Below are positions 45,414 to 54,862 of a DNA stretch of 64,000 nucleotides, piece by piece. Origin of the DNA: Rubrivivax sp. (GTDB lineage Bacteria; Pseudomonadota; Gammaproteobacteria; Burkholderiales; Burkholderiaceae_C); assembly GCA_016707445.1 (NCBI GenBank), contig JADJHR010000002.1, positions 1 through 64,000 of the forward strand, written 5' to 3'. The position numbers were made by a program, and so were the translations under genes. Numbering within the stretch: the first letter of the stretch is position 1; each line of letters opens with the position of its first letter. The notes under the pieces are model-generated. The model made no database searches. It was not told where the DNA came from and was given only the letters and a program-made list of their open reading frames with translations.

Positions 45414-46145
45414 GTGTCGTCGCGCCAGGGCAGTGGCGCCGACTCGGGCACCGACCCGGCCACGGGGTCAACCACCGACTTCTGGCAGCACCTGCTGCCG
45501 GCGCTGCCACCGCCCGCTGACTGCCGGCCGCCCTGGCAGCGCAGCGTGCCGGTGGCCCTGCCCGACGGGCGTTGGCTGCGGCTGCCGATCCGCCCCTTGC
45601 CGCACGAGCCCGGCCATGCGGTGGCGTCGCTGCTGTGCAACCACGCGTCGCTTGAAGTAGTCGACGCCCTGGCATCGATGCTGGCCGAACGTGTGGCCGG
45701 GCTGAGCGCCGATGTTGTCGTCGGCCTGCCCACGCTGGGCCTCACGCTGGCGCCCACCGTGGCGCGCGCGCTGGGCCACCAGCGCTATGTGCCGCTGGGC
45801 ACCTCACGCAAGTTCTGGTACGACGACGCCTTGTCGGCGGCCGTGGTCTCGGTGACCAGCCCGACACCCGGCAAGCGGGTCTATCTCGACCCGCACCTGC
45901 GGCCGCTGGTCGAAGGCCGGCGCGTGTTGCTGATCGATGCTGCCGTCAGCACCGGCCGCACCGCTGGTGCGCCCTGGGACCTGCTGGAGTCTCTGGGTGC
46001 GCAGGTGGTGGCGCTGGGCGTGGTCATGTGCCAGGGCCGGCGCTGGGTGGCCGAGCTCGGGCCAGACCGTGCAGCCCGTGTGTTCAGCGTGTTTGACAGT
46101 CCCTTGCTGCGGGCCCTGGCCGAAGGCTGGGTGCCGCGCGACTGA
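45414..46145 (+). CDS. phosphoribosyltransferase-domain protein
   Basis: 243 residues with a type I PRTase fold: VVVGLPTLGLTLAPTVARALG, the PRPP-loop region RRVLLIDAAVSTGRTA, where the usual second acidic residue (DD) is Ala, and a C-terminal hydrophobic strand. The N-terminal ~40 residues are poorly conserved. GTG at 45414, three bases after the acyl-CoA ligase stop, so the two are probably coupled. The missing acidic residue raises doubt about catalytic activity; salvage role only inferred. Confidence 0.75.
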   Translation: MSSRQGSGADSGTDPATGSTTDFWQHLLPALPPPADCRPPWQRSVPVALPDGRWLRLPIRPLPHEPGHAVASLLCNHASLEVVDALASMLAERVAGLSADVVVGLPTLGLTLAPTVARALGHQRYVPLGTSRKFWYDDALSAAVVSVTSPTPGKRVYLDPHLRPLVEGRRVLLIDAAVSTGRTAGAPWDLLESLGAQVVALGVVMCQGRRWVAELGPDRAARVFSVFDSPLLRALAEGWVPRD

Positions 46146-46196
46146 GTCCACGCACAGGTCGCCGGAAGGCGAGCTGTGGCTGACCCCGCAGCAGAT

Positions 46197-47522
46197 TCAG
46201 CCGCAGGGCGTGACGGTGACTTCGACCCGGCGATCGAGTGCGTCGGACAGGTCGTCGTGGCCGTTGCCCACCAAGGTCTTGGATGATCCGTAGCCCTTGG
46301 AGTCCAGCCGCTTGCGCAGCGTGGGCGCCACCGCCTCGAGCGACTGGCGCACCGAGTCTGCGCGCAGCAGCGACAGCCTTTCGTTCAGCGGTTCCGATCC
46401 GGTGGGGCTGGTGTGGCCACCCAGTTCGATGCAGGTGTCGCGCTTGGACACGCGTGCCGCGATTTCGTGCAGCCACATCGGGTAGGGCAGGGGACCGACG
46501 TGCGGGTCAACCCACATCGCCGCGGTGCCGGGGCGGAACAGGAACTTGACGCCCAGGCGCTTGTTGTTCAGGCCGCGATCGACGACGTCGCCGAAGGCCT
46601 TGCGCGCCGGGCCCATGCGGCGCAGTTTCAGATTGGTCAGGTACAGGCCGGTGTGCACGCGCAGTTGATCGCCGCCCGGGGCGGTCAGCGCCACCTCGTA
46701 CAGCTTGAGCGCGTCGGCGTAGCGGCCGGCGTCGTAGGACTCAATCGCGTCGGCGATGGTGGCGGCGGTCACGATGCGGTCGAGATAGGCCGGGTTGATC
46801 GGATCCCCGGCGCGGGTGCCCTGGCAGGTGCGCACATAGCCCGAGGTGGCGGCGTCGTCCAGCCAGATCGGGGCGTCGCGGAAGTAGGGCAGCGGTGACG
46901 GGTCGACGCCATCGGTCTTGGCGAAGGCCAGACCCTTGCTGACCAGTTTGCCAGTCTTCAGGTCGGCCAGCGCCAGGCAGATGCGGTAGGCCTCGCGCAG
47001 GCCCTCGGACTTGCGCTCGCCGTTGACTCCGGTGAGCGTGCCGATCAGGATCAGCGGACCTTGTTGCACGGTTGCAGCCGAGAAGGGTTGCACCGCATAG
47101 CGCGGATAGCCTTCCTTGATGATCTGCGTCAGCCGCGCGCCCATCGCCCGCGTAGTCACGGTCTGCATGCCGGTCACGCCGTCGATCAAGGGGTCGATGA
47201 CGACGTCGAACTTGGTATTGGCCGGCAGCTGGGCTTTGCCCAACAGGGCATTGGCGGCGCTTGTCACGGCCTCGTCGAAGGGCAGCACGGGCGGCGGCGC
47301 GACCGGTGGAGGCGGTGCTGCCGGGCGCGGTGCCGGGGCGGGGGCAGCTGCCGGTGTCGTTGCTGCTGCTGGCGGGGCGGCGGAAGCTTCATTCGGTGGC
47401 GCAGCCGGTGGCGGTGATGTGCAGGCCGCCAGACAGGTCAGGGTGGTCAGAGCCAGCGCACGGGGCCAGCGCCCGCCCGAGAATTGAATCGGTCGAATCG
47501 AACGCTTGCTTGCATCGCTCAT
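46197..47522 (-). CDS. OmpA-family lipoprotein with C-terminal peptidoglycan-binding domain
   Basis: 441 residues. Lipoprotein signal (ALALTTLTCLAACTSPP, lipidated Cys about residue 34), a long Ala/Pro linker, a central domain around FDVVIDPLIDGVTG, and a C-terminal OmpA domain ending RVEVTVTPCG with the NERLSLLRADSVRQSLEA block. The central part resembles CsgG/LpoA-type assembly lipoproteins only loosely. Likely anchors the outer membrane to peptidoglycan. Confidence 0.75.
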   Translation of the reverse strand: MSDASKRSIRPIQFSGGRWPRALALTTLTCLAACTSPPPAAPPNEASAAPPAAATTPAAAPAPAPRPAAPPPPVAPPPVLPFDEAVTSAANALLGKAQLPANTKFDVVIDPLIDGVTGMQTVTTRAMGARLTQIIKEGYPRYAVQPFSAATVQQGPLILIGTLTGVNGERKSEGLREAYRICLALADLKTGKLVSKGLAFAKTDGVDPSPLPYFRDAPIWLDDAATSGYVRTCQGTRAGDPINPAYLDRIVTAATIADAIESYDAGRYADALKLYEVALTAPGGDQLRVHTGLYLTNLKLRRMGPARKAFGDVVDRGLNNKRLGVKFLFRPGTAAMWVDPHVGPLPYPMWLHEIAARVSKRDTCIELGGHTSPTGSEPLNERLSLLRADSVRQSLEAVAPTLRKRLDSKGYGSSKTLVGNGHDDLSDALDRRVEVTVTPCG

Positions 47523-47684
47523 CGTTGCTCCTCGGCGCCACGTCGTCAGTCGCCCGAGTATGCCCCTGCAAGCCCTGCCGCGCATCCCCTGCGACACGGA
47601 CACGCCGCAACCCGGCACCACGATCCGCAGCGTCTGGTTTCGGCACCGCCATTCGCGGCGCTCGCGGCTGGCGCTGGCCGTCGC

Positions 47685-48300
47685 TTACCTTGATGCGCCC
47701 CAGTCCTTGCGCAGTTGCTTGCCCACGCCCAGCATGAAGCGCAGCGTGTCCTGCGACTCCGGGTCGCGCATCAACTGCCACAGGCCGCCGAAGCCCCCGG
47801 CCGAGGGCGGAGCGGCACGGCTGGCGGTTGCCGCCGCGTCGATCGAGCGCAACAGGCCCTGCACCGTGTCGAGCCGGTCGGCGAGCTGCGGCAGCGCGGT
47901 GGCGATGCGTTCCAGCGATCCGCTGTCCTGCAGACCCTCAAGCATCTTGACCACCTGCTCGGCGCCGCCGCGGTTGGCGCGGTCGAGCAGCGACAGGCCG
48001 TTGCCCAGGGTCTCGCTGAGGCGGCCCACCATCTCGTCGGTGAGCGCGTCTTCGGCCGAGCCATAGAGGCGCGCCAGTTTGACCAGGCGCTGCAGGTCAC
48101 CGTTGTTGACCATTTCGGCCAGGGCGGGGATGGCGCGGCCTAGCCCCGAGCGATTGACTTCGTCGAGCAAGGCCAAGCTGTCGCCGACGGCCTGGCTGAG
48201 GCGGCCGACCATGTCGTCGGTCATCGCATCGCGCGCGGCCGCGACCCACACGTTCAAGCTCCAGATCGACGAGCCGGGTCTGTTCAGCAGGTGCGTTCAT
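47685..48300 (-). CDS. DUF1641 protein of the sulfur operon, probable frameshift
   Basis: Helical protein with a DUF1641 repeat pattern: DAMTDDMVGRLSQAVGDSLALLDEVNRSG and DALTDEMVGRLSETLGNGLSLLDRANRGG. The internal similarity of these two segments is visible. ATG at 48300 with GGAGGT seven bases upstream gives MNAPAEQTRLVDLE in one frame; the body is in another, changing near 48257. 616 nt minus one gives 204 codons. DUF1641 proteins co-occur with sulfide:quinone oxidoreductases and heterodisulfide-type systems; role unknown. Confidence 0.72.
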
Positions 48301-48311
48301 GTCCACCTCCG

Positions 48312-49445
48312 TCAAAGCAAGCCGCGCGCCGAGATCCAGTACAGCTTGTTGTAGGCCATCTTGAACCAGTGCACGGCCTTGGTTGGCGGCTTCGGATCGG
48401 GCGGGTTGAGGTAGTCGAACATCGCGTAGGTGGCGCGGTCCTTGCCGGCCTCGATGAAGCAGAAAACCTTGCCGTCGTAATCACGCACGGGCGCGCCCAG
48501 CTTGATCATCGCCGCGATGTTCTCGCCCAGCGTATCGGCCTCGAAGTGGGCGGTCGAGCCGGCCTTGCTGATCGGGATGTTGGTCGTGTCGCCAAGCACG
48601 AAGACGTTGCTGCGGCCTTCCATGTTGAGCTGCTGGCGGTTCGTGGGGATCCAGCCACCCGCGCCGAGCTTGTTCTTCTCGATCACCTCCATGCCGCGGT
48701 GCGCCGGGATCGAGATCAGCAGGTCATAGGGGGCCTGGGTGCCTTCCTCGCTGTGCACGACCTTGGCTTCTCCGTCGACCTCCTTCATGTTGAACAAGGT
48801 CTCGTAGGTGATGCCCAGACGGTCGAACTCGGGTGCGGCCCATTTGGCGACGTTTTCCAGCGAATGCACGCGCCCGATCGGGTAGGTGTAGTGCAGCTTG
48901 ACCTTGTCACCGATGCCGCGGTCCTTGAAGTAGTCGTGCAGCATGAACGTGATCTCGAGCGGCGCCATCGGGCACTTGTGCGGCACGCCCACGGCGATCA
49001 CCACGCGGCCACCTTCAAAAGTGCGCAGCTTGTGGAACATCTTCAGCGCGGACGCTTCGGTGTAGAAGGTCTCGCTGTTCTCGGCCAGGCCGGGGATGAG
49101 CTCGGGCACCATGCGCGAGCCGGTGGCGATGGCCAGGATGTCGTAGTCGAAGGTCTTGCCGCTCTTGGTCTTGACGCGCTTGTCGTCGAGCATGAACTCC
49201 TCGACCGGGTCGACGACCAGCGTGATGCCGGGTTCGAGCAGCGAGGCCTGGTCCTTGTACAGCTCGTCGGGGGTCACGCGGCCGAAAGCCAGGTACAGCA
49301 GCCCGGGCTGGTACATGTGCTTTTCCGATGCCGTCAGCATCGTGATGCGCGCTTTGCCGGACTTGAGTTCGGGGCCGAGCCGCCGTGCCAGATTGTTGGC
49401 CAGGATCGTGCCACCCATGCCACCGCCGATGATGAGGATCTTCAT
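48312..49445 (-). CDS. sulfide:quinone oxidoreductase-like flavoprotein
   Basis: 377 residues. N-terminal FAD-binding GGGMGGTILANNLA (Rossmann), ATGS at 108-110, and a second dinucleotide fold. Conserved HKCPMAPLE places Cys158; Cys329 (KVFCFIEAG) is near the C-terminal FAD-binding motif. The third cysteine found near residue 125 in three-Cys SQRs is absent, so the subclass is uncertain. Membrane-associated oxidation of sulfide with quinone is the likely role. AAGGAG five bases before ATG at 49445. Confidence 0.82.
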   Translation of the reverse strand: MKILIIGGGMGGTILANNLARRLGPELKSGKARITMLTASEKHMYQPGLLYLAFGRVTPDELYKDQASLLEPGITLVVDPVEEFMLDDKRVKTKSGKTFDYDILAIATGSRMVPELIPGLAENSETFYTEASALKMFHKLRTFEGGRVVIAVGVPHKCPMAPLEITFMLHDYFKDRGIGDKVKLHYTYPIGRVHSLENVAKWAAPEFDRLGITYETLFNMKEVDGEAKVVHSEEGTQAPYDLLISIPAHRGMEVIEKNKLGAGGWIPTNRQQLNMEGRSNVFVLGDTTNIPISKAGSTAHFEADTLGENIAAMIKLGAPVRDYDGKVFCFIEAGKDRATYAMFDYLNPPDPKPPTKAVHWFKMAYNKLYWISARGLL

Positions 49446-49482
49446 TGCCGCTCCTTGCGTGTATGCCTGTCAACGTCTGCCG

Positions 49483-49713
49483 TCACTTGGTCTTCCTGAT
49501 CAGGATGTGCCATACGCCAGCCTTCTCGCTCGCGCCGAGGAATTCGTGGCCGACTTTGTTCACCCATTCGGGAACGTCACTGGCCGAACCCTTGTCGGTC
49601 GACAGCAGTTCGAGTTCGTCGCCGACCGCGGCCAGCTTGATCCAGCCGATCAGTTCCATCAGCGGCCCTGGGCAGAAGCTGCCGCGGGCGTCGATCACCT
49701 TGCGTTCGGACAT
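49483..49713 (-). CDS. TusA-family sulfur carrier protein
   Basis: 76 residues: SERKVIDARGSFCPGPLMELIGWI, with the CPxP motif (CPGP) whose Cys carries persulfide sulfur in TusA/SirA proteins. It lies between dsrE-like and sqr genes, so it probably relays sulfane sulfur released by SQR. ATG at 49713; a TTG nine bases earlier is possible but less likely. Confidence 0.86.
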   Translation of the reverse strand: MSERKVIDARGSFCPGPLMELIGWIKLAAVGDELELLSTDKGSASDVPEWVNKVGHEFLGASEKAGVWHILIRKTK

Positions 49714-49741
49714 GTCGTGCAATCTGTGGTTTTTGGGTCGG

Positions 49742-50134
49742 TCAGAACGACCAGACTTGAGTGTGGCGTGCGTCGTGCAGGAACTTGGTCAGCCCCAGCG
49801 GCGCGCCCAGGTGGGGCAAGAGCGTGTCCTGGGCGATGCCCAACACGTCCATCGCCATCGAACAAGGGTGCAGCTTCGCGTCGCCCAATTCCACCGCCTG
49901 TTCGAACAGGGTGCGAAATGCGGGAACGTTCTTGCCCGCCATCAGCTCGCCGAAAGGCCCCTCAGGGGGTGCAGCGGCGACGCTGCCCTTGAGGAAATAC
50001 GGCAAGGCATTCATCGACAGGAACACTGTGACCGCATTGCCGCTGACGGCACCCACCGAGGCAACCATGGCCGCCATCTGCAGCCGCTCGAGCGCACCGG
50101 ACACGACCAGGATGCTGATTCCGCCTTGCTCCAT
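49742..50134 (-). CDS. DsrE-family sulfur-transfer protein
   Basis: 130 residues: EQGGISILVVSGALERLQMAAMVASVGAVSGNAVTVFLSMNAL and the cysteine-containing LHPCSMAMDVLGI, typical of DsrE/DsrF/peroxiredoxin-like persulfide carriers. GGGGAG six bases upstream supports ATG at 50134 over the longer GTG frame. First gene of the dsrE-tusA-sqr-DUF1641 operon, consistent with a sulfur trafficking chain. Confidence 0.82.
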   Translation of the reverse strand: MEQGGISILVVSGALERLQMAAMVASVGAVSGNAVTVFLSMNALPYFLKGSVAAAPPEGPFGELMAGKNVPAFRTLFEQAVELGDAKLHPCSMAMDVLGIAQDTLLPHLGAPLGLTKFLHDARHTQVWSF

Positions 50135-50307
50135 CGAAGTCTCCCCCAGCTGCGTCACGGCATCCCAGCGCTTTGCGGCCCATCATCCGCGTCATGTTGC
50201 ACGGAACCCTGACCAATCTCAAGGTCCTGGGCATTCATGTTCCTTCATCAGGTATGCGGAGGCGAAGGTGGAAACCCGGGCATCGGCCCGCCCCTCGCCC
50301 CTCGCCG

Positions 50308-52287
50308 CTAGCGGCTGCACCGCGTCTGGAAGTAGCTGGTCTGTTCCGTCGACAGCGGCTCGCCGAGCTGCATGCGCTGCAGCAGGTCGCCGCAGCGTGA
50401 CTCGATGCCGGTATTGCGCGGTTCGGCCTGGGTCGGCGCTTGCGGCCGGGCGGCGGGTTCCGCGTTGTTGCGACGCGCCGGGGCGTTGTGGCCCTTCGCC
50501 GGCCGCGGCTGCACCCTGGCCGGTTCGACCGTGACTGCCGGCGGCGGCAACGATTCAGTCTGCGCCCGTGTCGGTGCGGGCGTGTCGGTCACGGCAGGCA
50601 CGGGTGTCGGCGTGGTTGCCTGAGGCACGGGTTTGCTGCGCACCGGGGGTGGTGCTGGGTTGGTCGCAGGCACCGCCTGCGTCTGTGGGGTCAGCGCGGG
50701 AGCTGACTGGGTGTACGCGTGCTTGTCGGCCCAGGGGCGCACCACCAGCAGCCAGCCAGCAAGCAGGAGCACGGCGACCCCGGCGCCGGCTGCCAGTGGC
50801 ATCAGGCTGCGGCGGGGCGCAGCTGCAGGCAGTTTGATCGTGCGAGAACTGCGCAACGGTGCCGCGGCCGGCGTGGACGGCCTCGGCCGTGGCAGGGCCA
50901 TGGTCATTGGATAGGCGGCAGCTTCCGGGGTCGGGGCCGGCGCCGCCGCAGGCGCTGTCGGCGGCCTCGATGCAGGGCGCGGAGGTCGGGTTGTCGTGAG
51001 GCTGGCTGCCGCTGCAGCCGCAGAAGCCGCCGCCTGTGCCGGCCTGGACGAGGGCGTCAGGGGCGGCGGCCGAACGGGCGCGCCGGCCAACGGTGGCGGC
51101 GCACCGGGTGCAGACCGCGACGGTGCGGTCGATGCGGGCGCTGCGGTCGGTATTGACGTCTTTGTGCCCTCTGGCCGCAACGTCGACAGATCAGGCGCCG
51201 AAGGCTTGAACATGATCACCGTGGCCTCGGGATCGAAGCTCGGCTCGTTCGGATCGATGTCGGCCCTGTCGGGCGTCGGGCCACCGAAGGGTTGCTCGGG
51301 AATCAGGTTGAGGCTCAGATCACGCGGCTGCGGCTGCGGCGGCGGCGGCGGTGGTGATGGCGCCGCCGCCTTCGCCGGCTCGGCGCGTGGCGCCACCGGC
51401 ATGGTCGCTGTCGGCAGGTCAAGGTCGAGCAGCGGCTGCCTGCGCGGCACGCTGAGGCCGATGCGTTCGAGGTCGGCGGCAAAGGCGCCGGCCGATTCGT
51501 AGCGGTTCTCGGGCTTCTTGGCCAGTGCGCGCGCGACGATGAGATCGAACGCCTTGGGCAGATCCGCATTCACCTGCGATGGCGGGTCGGGATCGTCCTG
51601 CACGATCTTGCGCTGCACGCCGAAGGGACCACCACCCGTGAAGGGCCGCCTGCCGACCAGGAACTGGTACAGGATGACGCCGGCCGCGAAGATGTCGGCG
51701 CGCGAGCCCACCGCAAGCCCCAGGATCTGCTCGGGCGACATGTAGCTGGGCGTGCCGACCAGGGTGCCCGGCATGGTGCGGTCCTGGTTGGCATTGGCCA
51801 CCCGGGCCACGCCGAAGTCGGTGAGCTTGACGCGGCCGATCTGGTCGAGCATCACGTTGGCCGGTTTCACGTCGCGGTGCACGACGCCCTGCTGGTGCGC
51901 GTAGTCCAGCGCCAGCAGCAGTTCGCGCATCATGCGGATGGTCTCGGGCAGGCTGAACTTTTCGCCCGCCTCGAAGGCCTGGTTCAGTTCGCGCCCGCGC
52001 ACGAACTCCATCACGATGTACGAGATGTCCTCGTGCTCGCCGAAGTCGAACACTGTCACCACATGCGGGTGCGACAGCCGGGCCGCGGCCTGGGCTTCAC
52101 GTTCGAAGCGCGTGGCGTATTCGTTGGCCGTGGTTTCGTCGGCCAGGTGGCTGCGCAGCACCGTCTTGATGGCCACCGTGCGGTTCAGCCGCGTGTCTAC
52201 ACCTTCGTAGACCACGCCCATGGCACCCTGCCCCAGCACTTTCACCAGCCGGTAGCGGCCCAGAAAGCTCTCAGTGGTGGAGTTCAT
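50308..52287 (-). CDS. membrane Ser/Thr protein kinase (PknB-like)
   Basis: 659 residues. Kinase domain about 10-270: YRLVKVLGQGAMGVVYEG (glycine loop), VAIKTVL (Lys), VVHRDVKPANVML (HRD), LTDFGVAR (DFG), GTPSYMSPEQ. A long Ala/Pro-rich linker (about 290-500) precedes a single membrane helix (MPLAAGAGVAVLLLAGWLL) and a short periplasmic domain with a Cys near the end. Likely a transmembrane regulator. Divergent from the cyclophilin gene. Confidence 0.92.
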   Translation of the reverse strand: MNSTTESFLGRYRLVKVLGQGAMGVVYEGVDTRLNRTVAIKTVLRSHLADETTANEYATRFEREAQAAARLSHPHVVTVFDFGEHEDISYIVMEFVRGRELNQAFEAGEKFSLPETIRMMRELLLALDYAHQQGVVHRDVKPANVMLDQIGRVKLTDFGVARVANANQDRTMPGTLVGTPSYMSPEQILGLAVGSRADIFAAGVILYQFLVGRRPFTGGGPFGVQRKIVQDDPDPPSQVNADLPKAFDLIVARALAKKPENRYESAGAFAADLERIGLSVPRRQPLLDLDLPTATMPVAPRAEPAKAAAPSPPPPPPQPQPRDLSLNLIPEQPFGGPTPDRADIDPNEPSFDPEATVIMFKPSAPDLSTLRPEGTKTSIPTAAPASTAPSRSAPGAPPPLAGAPVRPPPLTPSSRPAQAAASAAAAAASLTTTRPPRPASRPPTAPAAAPAPTPEAAAYPMTMALPRPRPSTPAAAPLRSSRTIKLPAAAPRRSLMPLAAGAGVAVLLLAGWLLVVRPWADKHAYTQSAPALTPQTQAVPATNPAPPPVRSKPVPQATTPTPVPAVTDTPAPTRAQTESLPPPAVTVEPARVQPRPAKGHNAPARRNNAEPAARPQAPTQAEPRNTGIESRCGDLLQRMQLGEPLSTEQTSYFQTRCSR

Positions 52288-52432
52288 CGGCGGCGCGCAG
52301 AGACCGCCAGGCGGTGGCGGCGGCAGGACGGAACGGCGCAGTATAGGCGGCCATGCCCTGCGTCGGCAGCAGGCTCTGAGCGCCACTGAAGCACAATCGA
52401 CAGCTTTGCGAACTCAGTTTTCACCCCGATCA

Positions 52433-53326
52433 ATGAACGATTTCATCTTGAGGCGCGTCAAGCGCGCCATGTTGACTGGCCTGGCAGCGCTGCTGGTGAC
52501 CCTTCCCTTGCTGTCGCAGGCCACGATGGTGCGTGTGCACACCACCCAGGGCCCGATCGACTTGCAACTGCTGGACATCGAGACGCCGATCACGGTGGCC
52601 AATTTCCTGGCTTACGTGAATGCGGGCGACTTCGGTAACGTGTTCTTCCACCGCAGCGTGAAGAACTTCGTCGTGCAGGGTGGCGGTTTTCGCTGGGATT
52701 CGGCCGCCGCCACCTGCTGCACGTCGGTGACTTCGCGCGGCACCATCCAGAACGAGTACAGCGACCTGCGCTCCAACCTGCGCGGCACGGTGGCAATGGC
52801 CAAGGTGGGCGGCAATCCCAACAGTGCCACCAGCCAGTGGTTCTTCAATCTGGGCAACAACTCGGCGAACCTGGACACGCAGAACGGCGGCTTCACCGTG
52901 TTCGCGCGCGTCACGACGCCCGGCATGGCGGTGGTGGACAAGATCGCCGCGTTGCCGATCGTCAACGCCGGCGGCACCTACAGCGAGTTGCCGGTGACTG
53001 GCTGGAGCAGCCCGAACCCGATCTCGCGCAGCAACGTGGTGCTGATCCGTGAAGTGACGGTGTTCCCGTCGCTGCCGTTGCAGAGCGAATCCGACCGCAT
53101 CTTCAATTACCTGGAGGCGGCCTACCCCGACATCCTGTCGCCGTCGATCGGCGATGCCGGCATCGTCGATGGCTATGCCTACCGCTATTACAGCGGCAGC
53201 GACAGCTACGTCGGCAGCAAGGACGGCAAGGTCTACTACCGCAGCCCGACGCAGACGAACAACCAGATCACCGAGATCGGCAGCGTGGCCGACTGGCTGG
53301 CACTGGCGCAGTCCGCCGGCTACTGA
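52433..53326 (+). CDS. exported cyclophilin-type peptidyl-prolyl isomerase
   Basis: 297 residues: signal peptide (MLTGLAALLVTLPLLSQAT), a cyclophilin domain about 30-205 (GPIDLQLLDIETPITVANFL, FFHRSVKNFVVQGGGF, QNEYSDLRSNLRGTVAMA, SQWFFNLGNN), then a ~70-residue C-terminal module starting FNYLEAAYPDILSP, with GYAYRYYSGSDSYVG and VYY. This module is one I associate with secreted Burkholderiales proteins. Likely periplasmic fold catalyst. Confidence 0.88.
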   Translation: MNDFILRRVKRAMLTGLAALLVTLPLLSQATMVRVHTTQGPIDLQLLDIETPITVANFLAYVNAGDFGNVFFHRSVKNFVVQGGGFRWDSAAATCCTSVTSRGTIQNEYSDLRSNLRGTVAMAKVGGNPNSATSQWFFNLGNNSANLDTQNGGFTVFARVTTPGMAVVDKIAALPIVNAGGTYSELPVTGWSSPNPISRSNVVLIREVTVFPSLPLQSESDRIFNYLEAAYPDILSPSIGDAGIVDGYAYRYYSGSDSYVGSKDGKVYYRSPTQTNNQITEIGSVADWLALAQSAGY

Positions 53327-54862
53327 TCAGGTCACCGGCGCCGGGTTGAACAGCACCAACGAATTGGCCAGGCCATGGGTCTCGGCCCAGGTGCGCTTGC
53401 CGCTGGCCACGTCCAGCATCAACCGGAACAGCGCCCAGCCCAGGTCCTCGATCGACGCCCGCCCTTCGGCAATCGGGCCGGCGTCGAGGTCCATCAGGTC
53501 GTGCCAGCGCCTGGCCAGCTCGCTGCGCGTGGCAATCTTGATCACCGGGCATTCGGCCAGACCATAGGGCGTGCCGCGGCCGGTGGTGAAGACGTGCAGG
53601 TTCATGCCGGCGGCCAGCTGCAGCGTGCCGCAGATGAAGTCGCTGGCCGGCGTGGCGGCGTAGTTCAGGCCGCGCGTGCAGACGCGCTCGCCCGCTGAGA
53701 CCACGCCGCTGATCGGCGCCGTGCCGCTCTTGATGATCGAGCCCATCGCCTTTTCGACGATGTTGGACAGGCCGCCGGCCTTGTTACCCGGCGTGGTGTT
53801 GGCGCTGCGGTCGACCCGGCCGCGCGCCAGGTAGGCGTCGTACCAGGCCATTTCGTCGATGATGCGCTGCGCCAGCTCGGGCGTGGCGGCGCGCGAGGTC
53901 AGCTGCTCGACGGCGTCGCGCACTTCGGTGACCTCGCTGAACATCACGGTGGCGCCCGCGCGCACCAGCAGGTCGCTGCAAAAGCCCACGGCCGGGTTCG
54001 CGGTGATGCCGCTGAAGGCGTCGCTGCCGCCGCATTGCAGGCCCACCACCAGTTCGCTCGCCGGCACGGTCTCGCGCCGCCGCAGGTCCAGCCGCTGCAG
54101 GTGGTGCTCGGCGGTGCTCATGATCGAGTCGATCATCGACGCAAAGCCGACATGCCGCTCGTCCTGCAGCCGCACTTGGCTGGGTAGGCCAGCGCCAATC
54201 GCCATGCTGCCTGGCGGCAGCAGCCGCTCGGGCTGCAACTTTTCGCAGCCCAGGCTGAGCACCATCACCTCGCCGCCGAAATTCGGATTCTGGCTGATGT
54301 GGCGCAGCGTGCGGATCGGAATCACCGCGTCGGGCGCATCGATGGCCACGCCGCAGCCATAGCTGTGCTCAAGCCCAACCACGCCGTCGACGTAGCGATA
54401 CTGGGGCAGCAGCTCGCGGCGGATGCGTTCGAGCGCATGGTCGAGCACGCCGGCCACACATTGCACCGTGGTGGTGATGGCCAGCAGGTTGCGCGTTCCC
54501 ACCGAACCATCGGCGTTGCGGTAACCCTGGAAGCTGTGGCCGTCCAGCGGCGGCAGCGCCGGTGGCCTGACGGTGGCCATCGGCAGGCCTGAGAGCGTGC
54601 GTGCGGTCGGCATCTCAAGCAGGCGTTCGTGCACCCAGCTGCCGGCCGAGATGGGCTTCAGTGCCCGGCCGATCACGACGCCGTAGCGCCGCACCTCGGC
54701 GCCCTGGGCGATGTCGGCCAAGGCCACCTTGTGCGCCTGCGGCAGCTTCTCGCGCAGCGTGGGGCCGTCAGGCACCACCGTGCCTTCGGGCAGCCCGCCG
54801 TCGTTGCCGACCACGGCCACGTTGTCGGCCGCGTGCATGCGGATCAGCACCGGACGGGTCAT
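53327..54862 (-). CDS. garD: UxaA-family dehydratase (galactarate/altronate type)
   Basis: 511 residues: SAF-type N-terminal domain (GNDGGLPEGTVV, ending with GVVIGRALKPI), then RNADGSVGTRNLLAITTTVQC, YVDGVVGLEHSYGCGVA, GLQCGGSDAFSGITANPAVGFCSDLLVRAGATVMFSE and GTLQLAAGMNLHVFTTGRGTPYGLAECPVIKIATR near the C-terminus, typical of garD/uxaA dehydratases, which dehydrate hexarates or aldonates via an Fe cofactor. Exact sugar acid uncertain. ATG overlaps the SMP-30 remnant stop (TGATG). Confidence 0.85.
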   Translation of the reverse strand: MTRPVLIRMHAADNVAVVGNDGGLPEGTVVPDGPTLREKLPQAHKVALADIAQGAEVRRYGVVIGRALKPISAGSWVHERLLEMPTARTLSGLPMATVRPPALPPLDGHSFQGYRNADGSVGTRNLLAITTTVQCVAGVLDHALERIRRELLPQYRYVDGVVGLEHSYGCGVAIDAPDAVIPIRTLRHISQNPNFGGEVMVLSLGCEKLQPERLLPPGSMAIGAGLPSQVRLQDERHVGFASMIDSIMSTAEHHLQRLDLRRRETVPASELVVGLQCGGSDAFSGITANPAVGFCSDLLVRAGATVMFSEVTEVRDAVEQLTSRAATPELAQRIIDEMAWYDAYLARGRVDRSANTTPGNKAGGLSNIVEKAMGSIIKSGTAPISGVVSAGERVCTRGLNYAATPASDFICGTLQLAAGMNLHVFTTGRGTPYGLAECPVIKIATRSELARRWHDLMDLDAGPIAEGRASIEDLGWALFRLMLDVASGKRTWAETHGLANSLVLFNPAPVT

